From Planctomycetaceae bacterium (lineage in GTDB: Bacteria; Planctomycetota; Phycisphaerae; Phycisphaerales; UBA1924), in assembly GCA_021294835.1 (NCBI GenBank), contig JAJTDF010000027.1:1-37803 (forward strand): a stretch of 37,803 bases of DNA. The letters run 5' to 3'. The translations under genes were made by a program, and so were the position numbers. Below, piece by piece: positions 17,628 to 24,797 of this stretch (its first letter is position 1; the number at the start of each line of letters is the position of its first letter). Below the pieces are notes generated by a model. The model was not told where the DNA came from. It did no database searches and saw only the letters and a program-made list of their open reading frames with translations.

Positions 17628-18884
17628 ATGAACACCCTGGCACTTGATAGTTGGCTGCGAGACATCTGGCTCAAGCCCGGCAACAGCAACCTGGCGCCCA
17701 GCGTCGACGGCCTGTTCATGTTCATCCTCTGGGTGTGCATCATCAGCTTCATCATCCTGATGGTGCCCATGTGCTGGTGGGCCTTCAAATACCGCCGCCG
17801 CCCCGGCCACGTCCAGATGCGGACCCCCAACCACAACACCTTCCTCGAGATCACCTGGGTCGCCGTCCCGCTGGTCATCGTCACCATCATCTTCTTCTGG
17901 GGCTTCCACGGCTACATGCACGGCCAGATCGCCTCCAGCCAGGCCGAGATCATCAACGTCGAAGGAAAGAAGTGGAACTGGACCGTCACCTACGCCAACG
18001 GCGCCGGCTCCGGCGAGCAGGTCTACCTCGACGCCAAGCGCATCGATGAGAACACCGTCAGCCACGCCTACCAGGCCGTCCCCATCATCGTCGTGCCCGA
18101 GGGCCGTCCGGTGAAGTTCATGCTGACCTCCTCCGACGTCATCCACTCGTTCTACATCCCCGACATGCGCATCAAGATGGACGTCTTCCCCAACCGCAAG
18201 ACCTCCCTCACCTTCACGCCCACCAACGCCGACGCCGCCCTCGATCAGGCCGGCTCGCTCTACACGAGCGCCGCCGACGCCAAGGCCGCCGCCACCGGCA
18301 AGGGCCGCGACCACTTCATCTTCTGTGCCGAGTACTGCGGCACCTTCCACTCCGAAATGGCCGCCATCCTCCGCGTCCTCCCCGAGGACGAGTACAACGC
18401 CACCCTCACCGAGTGGGCCAACATCGAAGGCAAGTACGGCTTCAACGGCGAGAAGGACAAGGCGGGCCAGCAGCTCCTGCCCATGTGGCAGCTCGGCCAG
18501 TGGGTCCACAAGGCCCAGGGCTGCGCCACCTGCCACTCTGTTGACGGCTCCAAGGGCAGCGGCCCCTCCTGGAAGGGCTACTACGGCACCGAGGTCAACT
18601 TCGCCGGAGGCGGCAAGGTCGCCGTTGGGCTCTACCCCGGCCTGAGGGACATCGAGTCCACGTGGGACAACTACATCCGCGAGTCCATCCTCGAGCCCGC
18701 CAAGCACATCCACGAGGGCTACCCCAACCAGATGCCCACCTACGCCGGCAAGATGAGCGAGCGGCAGATCAACGGCGTCATCGCCTACATGCGCTACCTC
18801 GCCGGCAAGACCGACAACATCCCCACCGGCGGCCCCAAGCCCGCCGCCGGATCGTCTGAAGCCAAGCCCGAGGCCAAGAACTAA
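17628..18884 (+). CDS. ctaC: caa3-type cytochrome oxidase subunit II with fused cytochrome c
   Basis: Subunit II receives electrons at the CuA centre; in caa3 enzymes a cytochrome c domain is fused to the C-terminus. The 418-residue product has two membrane helices (about 28-51 and 74-96), the CuA domain with H173 (VIHSFYIP), C233, E235, C237, H241 and M244 in CAEYCGTFHSEM, and a heme c site CATCH at 299-303 followed by GSGPSWKG. An extra stretch of about 20 residues precedes the CuA loop. No cleavable signal is seen before helix 1. The ATG at 17628 is used because the frame upstream is only translated G-repeat. It is the natural electron acceptor for ACIII in this locus. Confidence 0.95.
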   Translation: MNTLALDSWLRDIWLKPGNSNLAPSVDGLFMFILWVCIISFIILMVPMCWWAFKYRRRPGHVQMRTPNHNTFLEITWVAVPLVIVTIIFFWGFHGYMHGQIASSQAEIINVEGKKWNWTVTYANGAGSGEQVYLDAKRIDENTVSHAYQAVPIIVVPEGRPVKFMLTSSDVIHSFYIPDMRIKMDVFPNRKTSLTFTPTNADAALDQAGSLYTSAADAKAAATGKGRDHFIFCAEYCGTFHSEMAAILRVLPEDEYNATLTEWANIEGKYGFNGEKDKAGQQLLPMWQLGQWVHKAQGCATCHSVDGSKGSGPSWKGYYGTEVNFAGGGKVAVGLYPGLRDIESTWDNYIRESILEPAKHIHEGYPNQMPTYAGKMSERQINGVIAYMRYLAGKTDNIPTGGPKPAAGSSEAKPEAKN

Positions 18885-18942
18885 GTCCACGTCCATGAGC
18901 CGGGCGGCCCGCGTCCGGCCTCAGTGACAGAGTCAGTGAGTT

Positions 18943-19009
18943 GGCGGGGGGTGAGCGAGGGTGGTGGTGGCGGGGGAGGGACGGGGTGGCAGTGGGGGGC
19001 AGGGGGGGT
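18943..19009 (+). repeat. G-run cluster between ctaC and ctaD
   Basis: A series of G-runs (GGCGGGGGGTG, GGTGGTGGTGGCGGGGGAGGG, ACGGGGTGG, CAGTGGGGGGC, AGGGGGGG) fills the middle of the 183-bp gap before ctaD. It resembles the cluster before ctaC and could fold as a G-quadruplex in DNA or in the mRNA leader of ctaD. Confidence 0.8.
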
Positions 19010-19067
19010 CAACGTCGGATCCCAAACGCCGGGTGTTGTTCACCGGCGAACCTTGGAGTGTTGATCT

Positions 19068-20885
19068 ATGGCCAGCATCAGCGGAACGAATGTCGGGGCT
19101 CACGGGCATGACCACGCCCACCACGACGAACCCTATTTGACGCCCAAGAGCAGCCTCTGGGCCACCATCATCGACTGGGCCACCACGATCGACCACAAGA
19201 AGATCGGCGTGATGTACCTCGTCGCCGTGCTCTTCATGTTCTTCCTCGGTGGCGTCGCCGCGCTGGCCGTCCGGGTCGAGCTCTTGGAGCCCACCCGCAC
19301 CGTCACCACAACCGTCAACGGCGAGACCACCGTCCAGATCACCGGCAGCGTCATGCACTCCGTCGGCATGGCGACCGACATGGCCTCCGCCGGTGACTGG
19401 TACAACAAGATCTTCACACTGCACGGCCTGATCATGGTCTTCCTGGTGATCGTGCCCAGCATCCCCGCCTCGCTGGGCAACTTCCTCATGCCCCTCATGC
19501 TCGGGGCCAAGGACGTCGCCTTCCCCAAGCTCAACCTCGCCTCCTGGTACATCTACCTCTTCGGCTCCTTCTTCGCCATCGCCTCCGCCGTCGTCGGCGG
19601 CGTTGACACCGGCTGGACCTTCTACACGCCCTACTCCACCATCACCGATGCGGGCCACTGGAAGGTGGTCTTCATGATCCTCGCCGCCTTCATCCTCGGC
19701 TTCTCCTCCATCCTCACCGGCCTGAACTTCATCGTCACCGTCCACAAGCTCCGCGCCCCCGGCATGGGCTGGTTCGACATGCCCCTGTTCGTCTGGGGCA
19801 TGTATGGCACCTCGCTCATTCAGGTCCTCGCCACCCCCGTCATCGGCATCACCCTCCTCCTGCTCATCTTCGAGCGTCTCTTCCACATCGGCATCTTCGA
19901 CCCCCGCATGGGCGGCGACCCCGTCCTCTTCCAGCACTTTTTCTGGTTCTACAGCCACCCCGTCGTCTACGTGATGATCCTCCCCGGCATGGCCATCATG
20001 TCCGAGCTCATCGCCGTCTTCTGCCGCAAGAAGGTCTTCGGCTACCGCGCCGTCGCCTTCTCCTCCCTGGCCATCGCCGCCATCGCCTTCGTCGTCTGGG
20101 GCCACCACCTGTTCACCAGCCAGGGCGAAGTCGCCGCCGCGGTCTTCTCCGCCCTCACCTTCCTGGTCGCCCTCCCCTCCGCCGTCAAGGTCTTCAACTG
20201 GGTCGCCACCCTCTACAAGGGCTCGATCGACCTCAAGACCCCCATGTGGTACGCCCTGGGCTTCCTCTTCCTCTTCTCCATCGGCGGCCTCACCGGCCTG
20301 TTCCTCGGCGCCCTCTCGGTCGACCTCCACCTCCACGACACCTACTTCGTCGTCGCCCACTTCCACTACGTCATGATGGGCGGCACCATCATCGCCTTCA
20401 TCGGCGGCATCCACATGTGGTGGCCGAAGATGTTCGGCAAGATGTACAACGAGTTCTGGGGCCAGACCGGCTTCTGGCTCGTGTTCATCGGCTTCAACCT
20501 CACCTTCTTCCCCCAGTTCATCATGGGCGTCCACGGCATGCCCCGCCGCTACGCCAGCTACGTCGATGAGTTCCTCATCTACCACCAGCTCTCCACCGTC
20601 GGCTCCTGGGTCCTCCTCTTGGGCTTCCTCGTCCACTTCTTCAACTTCGTCCACTCCCTGGCCGCCGGCCCCAAGGCCCCGCCCAACCCGTGGGGCGCCC
20701 TCACCCTTGAGTGGACCGACGCCGCCAGCCCGCCCATCACCCACAACTTCCACCACGAGCCCGTGGTCACCCACGGCCCATACGACTACGACGACGTTGT
20801 CCCCGCCCAGACCAAGCCCGGCGAGTTTCCCCTGCCCCCCAAGGCCGAGGGTCGCACCGTGCACGTGGTCAAGGCCGGGCACTGA
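19068..20885 (+). CDS. ctaD: Cytochrome c oxidase subunit I, A2-type
   Basis: The catalytic heme-copper subunit: heme a passes electrons to the heme a3/CuB site where oxygen is reduced and protons pumped. The 605-residue, twelve-helix product shows all metal ligands: H119 and H433 (heme a), H431 (heme a3), H297, H346 and H347 (CuB), and Y301 of the His-Tyr pair. The segment before H297 reads [10 protein letters not shown], so Tyr295-Ser296 replaces the usual proton-channel Glu, the mark of A2-type oxidases as in Rhodothermus caa3. Two oddities: a His-rich N-terminus (five His at 12-19), and an enlarged loop (about 71-112) between helices 1 and 2. GGAG lies upstream of the ATG. Confidence 0.97.
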   Translation: MASISGTNVGAHGHDHAHHDEPYLTPKSSLWATIIDWATTIDHKKIGVMYLVAVLFMFFLGGVAALAVRVELLEPTRTVTTTVNGETTVQITGSVMHSVGMATDMASAGDWYNKIFTLHGLIMVFLVIVPSIPASLGNFLMPLMLGAKDVAFPKLNLASWYIYLFGSFFAIASAVVGGVDTGWTFYTPYSTITDAGHWKVVFMILAAFILGFSSILTGLNFIVTVHKLRAPGMGWFDMPLFVWGMYGTSLIQVLATPVIGITLLLLIFERLFHIGIFDPRMGGDPVLFQHFFWFYSHPVVYVMILPGMAIMSELIAVFCRKKVFGYRAVAFSSLAIAAIAFVVWGHHLFTSQGEVAAAVFSALTFLVALPSAVKVFNWVATLYKGSIDLKTPMWYALGFLFLFSIGGLTGLFLGALSVDLHLHDTYFVVAHFHYVMMGGTIIAFIGGIHMWWPKMFGKMYNEFWGQTGFWLVFIGFNLTFFPQFIMGVHGMPRRYASYVDEFLIYHQLSTVGSWVLLLGFLVHFFNFVHSLAAGPKAPPNPWGALTLEWTDAASPPITHNFHHEPVVTHGPYDYDDVVPAQTKPGEFPLPPKAEGRTVHVVKAGH

Positions 20886-20951
20886 GTTTCAACCTTCCCG
20901 CTCATCAGTCCCCCCGGTTCCTTCGCCCCAGCGCACCGCACGAGGCACGCC

Positions 20952-21644
20952 ATGACGAGTTTCCCAGTTGAGAACAGCGGTCTTGGTGCCGCGGCCGACC
21001 GGCCGTACCACGAGACCTACCGCCAGGCCGAGCACTTCCGCACCCAGGCGGACGAGTTCGACGCTGTCAAGCTCGGTGTGTGGCTCTTCCTCGCCACCGA
21101 AATCCTCCTCTTCAGCGGCCTCTTCGTCTTCTACGGCATCATGCGCATGCTCCACCCCGAGGCCTTCATCCACGGCTCCTCGCTGCTGGATTGGCGCTGG
21201 GGCCTGCTCAACACCCTCGTTCTGCTCTACTCGTCCTACACCGTCGCCAGCGCCGTCCGCTGTGCCCAGGTGGGCGACCAGAAGGGCCTCCAGCGCAACA
21301 TCCTCATCACCTTCGTGATGGGCCTGCTCTTCCTGGTGATCAAGTTCGTCTTCGAGTACGCCCCCAAGTACGCCGAGGGCAAGCTCCCCGGCTTCTGGTA
21401 CAGCTACCCCAACTGGGAGAGCCCCTACGAGCCGCTCTGGTGGGGCATGTACTGGGGCGCCACCGGCGTGCACGCCAGCCACGTCATCATCGGCATGGGC
21501 CTGTTCGTCTGGCTCTACATCCGCGCCCGCAAGCTCCACTTCGGCCCCAAGCACTACAACGCCGTTGAAGGCGTCGGCCTCTACTGGCACATCGTCGACG
21601 TCGTCTGGATCTTCCTCTTCCCGATGCTCTACCTCATCCACTAA
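20952..21644 (+). CDS. ctaE: Cytochrome c oxidase subunit III
   Basis: A 230-residue subunit III, a polytopic protein that stabilises subunit I and shapes oxygen and proton access. About five membrane helices are visible. Typical blocks are KLGVWLFLATEILLFSGLF, YSSYTVASAVRCAQ, ATGVHASHVIIGMGLFVW and GLYWHIVDVVWIFLFPMLYL, with the conserved Glu in ATEILLF. It follows ctaD by 66 bp on the same strand and precedes the subunit IV gene. Confidence 0.95.
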   Translation: MTSFPVENSGLGAAADRPYHETYRQAEHFRTQADEFDAVKLGVWLFLATEILLFSGLFVFYGIMRMLHPEAFIHGSSLLDWRWGLLNTLVLLYSSYTVASAVRCAQVGDQKGLQRNILITFVMGLLFLVIKFVFEYAPKYAEGKLPGFWYSYPNWESPYEPLWWGMYWGATGVHASHVIIGMGLFVWLYIRARKLHFGPKHYNAVEGVGLYWHIVDVVWIFLFPMLYLIH

Positions 21645-21716
21645 GCCCGCTCCGACATCGCCCGCCCGCCCGCCCCCTCCCCTCGCCCCATCCGGACACA
21701 CGAAAGGTCCGCTCCC

Positions 21717-22598
21717 ATGGCCCACGCTGCATCCCACTCCGCCGCCCACGCCGCCCACGCCGCCCATGGCGATCACGGCCACGACCACGGCCACATTGTC
21801 ATCCCCCAGCGCACCTTGCTGGTGGTCTTCGGCATCCTCCTGCTCGGCACCCTGGCCACCGTCGCCGCCGCCCAGATCGAGGTCTGGTTCGCCGCCACCT
21901 TCGACGTCGTCATCCCCCAGTGGGTCAACGTCGCCGTCGCCCTCTCCATCGCCGCCGTCAAGAGCACAGTCGTCGCCCTCTACTTCATGCAGCTCCGCTA
22001 CGACAACCCCTTCAACTCCCTGGTCGTCGTCTTCACCCTCTTCACCCTCGCGTTCTTCCTCGGCTTCACCATGCTCGATCTCGGCAGCCGCAAGGCCCTG
22101 TACGACTACAAGGGCTCATATGTCACCGCCGGCGGCCAGGGCAACATCTCCGTTCCCGCCCGCCCCGGCGCCCCCGCCGGTGCCGAGTACGAGACCATCC
22201 CCGCCGGCACCTCCATCGCCCAGTTCGCCCGCATCACCGCCGCCCGCCAGGCCGAGCAGACCCTCGCCAACGGCGGCACCCTCCCGGCCCAACTCGCTGT
22301 CTTCTGCGCTCAGGAGATCCAGCGCCTGCAAGCCGACGGCAAGCCCCTCCCGCCCTACCTGGTCAAGTTCGAGCAGGTCCGCGAGCAGTACGCCGCCATC
22401 CTCGCCAAGAAGATGGGGCACGGCCACGCTGATTCCGCTCACGCCGAGCAGGGCGCCAGCGCCAACCACGCCCGCGTCCGCACCGGCCTGACGCTCCCCG
22501 AGTTCTCCCAGCACTCCTCCCACAGCAAGGATTCCGGCCACAGCAAGGACGCCGGCCCCGCCGCCACCCCGGCCGGCGACAACCCCGCCGCCAAGTGA
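21717..22598 (+). CDS. ctaF: Cytochrome c oxidase subunit IV-like, long His-rich form
   Basis: The N-terminal half matches the prokaryotic subunit IV (CtaF) pattern: helices at about 33-55, 69-93 and 101-122, with the AVKSTVVALYFMQLRYDNPF block between helices two and three. The protein is 293 residues, against about 100 for usual CtaF. Residues 1-26 contain nine His. Residues 130-293 form a soluble extension I do not recognise, containing an Ala/Gln-rich segment likely to be helical (about 170-240) and a His/Ser-rich end (HSSHSKDSGHSKDAG). The gene lies 72 bp after ctaE. Assignment of the membrane part is good; the extension's role is unknown. Confidence 0.85.
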   Translation: MAHAASHSAAHAAHAAHGDHGHDHGHIVIPQRTLLVVFGILLLGTLATVAAAQIEVWFAATFDVVIPQWVNVAVALSIAAVKSTVVALYFMQLRYDNPFNSLVVVFTLFTLAFFLGFTMLDLGSRKALYDYKGSYVTAGGQGNISVPARPGAPAGAEYETIPAGTSIAQFARITAARQAEQTLANGGTLPAQLAVFCAQEIQRLQADGKPLPPYLVKFEQVREQYAAILAKKMGHGHADSAHAEQGASANHARVRTGLTLPEFSQHSSHSKDSGHSKDAGPAATPAGDNPAAK

Positions 22599-22653
22599 CC
22601 CGCCGCGCGCCGGCCGCCGCCCTCGGGCCCGCCGCCCGGCAAAAGGCAACGCC

Positions 22654-23526
22654 ATGAAGCCCCTCGGCAAACTCGGTCTGTTGCTCGGCGCCATCGGCGG
22701 ATGCGCCCTGATTGGCTCCGTCTGGGCCATGGCCCAGCGCGTCCGCTCGTTCAACGCCGCCGAGTTGCCCGTGCTCTGGCACATCGAGACCCGCGACGCC
22801 CGCGAGTTCACTTTCCAAGCCCTGGGCAACCGCACCCTCTCCCTCACCGACGACTTCCTCCCTTCAGGCCGCCCCGCCGTCCGCATCCGCTTTGGCGACG
22901 CTGAGAAGCTCATCGCCGTCCATCCCCCGGCCGTCCGCGACCACAAAGACCTCAGCGTCTACGACGAGTGGCTCAGCGTCGGCGTCGTCGCCCCCGTCCG
23001 GGGCGACAGCATCACCATCAAGCCCGATCAGGGCGAGCGGCCCCGCGTGGTCATCGTCAACCGCTCCACCGCCGGATACGACGAAGAGACCTGGGGCGCC
23101 GTGCGGATCCGCGACTGGCTCTTCGACGTGATCGAAGCTACCCCCGACGGTGCCCTGGTCGCCCGTCAGATGCAGTTCCGTGATCGTCGGGGCCGCCTCC
23201 CCGCCGAGGTCGACGCCCGCCGCCAACTCGCCGCTGAGGGCAAGCCCGATCCCGGCCCGCAGGTCCGCCTCACCACCGTCGAGCCCATCGAAGAGCGTTC
23301 CTGGGAGTGGCAGGCCGCCCTGTTCGCCCTCCCCCGCTCGCAGATCAGCCGCTACCGCTACCGCACCGATGCGGTGCAGGGCAGCGACGACGCCCCCGGC
23401 ATGGGCTGGACGCTCCCCGCTGCCGGCTTCTCCACCCTGGTGCTCGTCGCCGGGGCCACGCTCATCGCCACCTCGCGCGTGCAGCGTCCCGGCCCGCGCA
23501 TCACACCGCCCCAACCCGCTGCCTGA
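22654..23526 (+). CDS. Two-helix membrane protein at the end of the oxidase run, unknown
   Basis: A 290-residue protein I do not recognise. It has one N-terminal helix (about 7-28) and one near the C-terminus (about 255-274), bracketing a soluble domain of about 225 residues rich in beta-type segments (for example RTLSLTDDFL, PAVRIRFGDAEKLIAVHPP, GDSITIKPD, RPRVVIVNRS). No Cys, CxxC or heme motif occurs in the soluble part. By topology the domain probably faces outside the cytoplasm. It follows the subunit IV gene by 55 bp in the same direction, so a role in oxidase assembly or as an accessory subunit is plausible but unproven. Confidence 0.8.
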   Translation: MKPLGKLGLLLGAIGGCALIGSVWAMAQRVRSFNAAELPVLWHIETRDAREFTFQALGNRTLSLTDDFLPSGRPAVRIRFGDAEKLIAVHPPAVRDHKDLSVYDEWLSVGVVAPVRGDSITIKPDQGERPRVVIVNRSTAGYDEETWGAVRIRDWLFDVIEATPDGALVARQMQFRDRRGRLPAEVDARRQLAAEGKPDPGPQVRLTTVEPIEERSWEWQAALFALPRSQISRYRYRTDAVQGSDDAPGMGWTLPAAGFSTLVLVAGATLIATSRVQRPGPRITPPQPAA

Positions 23527-23561
23527 CCGTCGCCTGACCGTCGCCTGACCGCAACCTGACC
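23521..23561 (+). repeat. 11-bp tandem repeat at the end of the oxidase run
   Basis: CGCCTGACCGT-like units (about 11 bp) repeat nearly four times starting at the stop codon of the preceding gene: GCCTGACCGT, CGCCTGACCGT, CGCCTGACCGC, AACCTGACCG. It places several TGA triplets in series after the stop. Function unknown. Confidence 0.7.
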
Positions 23562-23665
23562 GCCCGATCCGCTCCGCCAACCGCTCCCCTTCGGCCACCC
23601 AGCCGCAGCAGTGGGGCAACCCCGCCCGCATCGCTCCTTGAGTGCCGGTCGCTCCCCGCACGCCC

Positions 23666-23700
23666 CAAAGAAAAACGCCCCGCCGATCGCGGCAGGGCGT
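23666..23700 (-). terminator. Intrinsic terminator of the OmpA-like gene
   Basis: On the minus strand ACGCCC/GGGCGT encloses, past one C-A mismatch, GCCG/CGGC around an ATCG loop (23675-23700), followed by TTTTTCTTT. It lies about 50 bp past the stop codon of the minus-strand OmpA-like gene. The same hairpin faces the plus-strand oxidase run but has no T-run in that direction. Confidence 0.75.
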
Positions 23701-23748
23701 CATGATCTTCACATCCTCTGAGCCGCCGGCTGTCGCCAGCCGGGCCGC

Positions 23749-24675
23749 TTACCGCATGATGTCCGGGCTCGTGCCGGCGGGGGCCGCCGTGCCCGTCGCC
23801 GCCGGGGCCGGCGTGGTGCCGGTCGTCGTGCGGGCGGTGCTCGGCGGAGCAACCCGGGCAGCCGGCAGCGTCGGCATCGGCTTGTCCCAGGTGCTCTTCA
23901 CCAGATACACCTCCACACGCCGGTTCTGCTGCGTGTTGCCGCTCGGGTTGTTCGGCACCGCCGGGCGGAACTCGCCCCACCCGCCGAACTCCACCTTGTT
24001 GGGCATCAGCCCGCCGTTCACCAGTTCGCTCCGCACCGACAGCGCCCGGAACGCCGAGAGTTCCAGATTGTCTTGGAATCGGCGGCCGGCCGCGCTGCGG
24101 ACCCGCTGCGTGTCGGTGTGCCCGATCACCCGCAGCTCGTACTGCTGCGCCGTCGGCAGATCACGCATCAGCTTCGCCAACGCGTCGATCGAACGCCGCG
24201 CCTCGCTGGTCAGTTCAAACGAGCCCGACGCAAACGTCAGGTCGCTCTCAAACCGGATCATGCCCTTGGCCGCGTCGTAGCTCAAAATGCCGGGGAACTG
24301 CTCCGCCAGCCGCTGCAGGGCCGCGTCGGTCGCCTCGTCCACCGGCCCCACCGCCAGGTTCTCCAGCCGCTTGTTCAGGTCGGCCAGCTTGGCGTCCCGG
24401 TCGCGAAGTTGCGACTCCAGCTGCGCGATCAACTGCCGCGCCTGGTCCAGAGACAGATCCCCGCTCCGGTAGCGGTCCAGCAACTGCTGCCGCGCCGCCT
24501 CCAGCGCCTGCACCTGTTCAGTCAATTCCTGATTGCGGGCCTTCAGCGCATCGTTCGCCGAACGCAATTGGTCGTAGCTGTCCTGATTCACGCACCCGCC
24601 CAGGCCAAGCCCGGCAAGGGTGAGAACGAGAAGGGCGGCCTGAGGCCGACGCGCGCGCAACTGGGTGCTGTTCAT
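23749..24675 (-). CDS. OmpA/Pal-type peptidoglycan-binding lipoprotein
   Basis: A 308-residue lipoprotein that probably links the outer membrane to peptidoglycan. A lipoprotein signal ends in LGLGGC (C28). Residues about 32-112 form a heptad-like, Gln/Leu/Arg-rich coiled coil. The OmpA C-terminal domain covers about 136-255, with LTFASGSFELTSEA, the VIGHTDTQ block, NLELSAFRALSVRSELV and NTQQNRRVEVYL, the parts that bind diaminopimelate. A Pro/Thr/Ala-rich tail of about 50 residues follows. The ATG at 24675 has GGAG 7 nt upstream; an earlier ATG at 24750 would put a polar stretch before the signal. It is transcribed divergently from the amidohydrolase and stands alone. Confidence 0.92.
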   Translation of the reverse strand: MNSTQLRARRPQAALLVLTLAGLGLGGCVNQDSYDQLRSANDALKARNQELTEQVQALEAARQQLLDRYRSGDLSLDQARQLIAQLESQLRDRDAKLADLNKRLENLAVGPVDEATDAALQRLAEQFPGILSYDAAKGMIRFESDLTFASGSFELTSEARRSIDALAKLMRDLPTAQQYELRVIGHTDTQRVRSAAGRRFQDNLELSAFRALSVRSELVNGGLMPNKVEFGGWGEFRPAVPNNPSGNTQQNRRVEVYLVKSTWDKPMPTLPAARVAPPSTARTTTGTTPAPAATGTAAPAGTSPDIMR

Positions 24676-24712
24676 GGCATTCTCCGAACGCGAGCGATCC
24701 ATCGCTCGTTTT

Positions 24713-24733
24713 TCGACGCTGTACATGCGTCGA
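24713..24733. promoter_or_regulatory. Inverted repeat in the ompA-like / amidohydrolase divergent region
   Basis: TCGACGC-TGTACAT-GCGTCGA is a perfect 7-bp inverted repeat around a 7-nt centre (TGTACAT, itself nearly palindromic), 38 bp upstream of the lipoprotein start and 65 bp upstream of the amidohydrolase start. Position and symmetry suit an operator; no known regulator motif was recognised. Confidence 0.4.
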
Positions 24734-24797
24734 TGGGTTATGGGGTGCAAGGATACGTCCGTTCCGTCCCCGGTATTCTCGGTCCGCTTGGGTTTTT

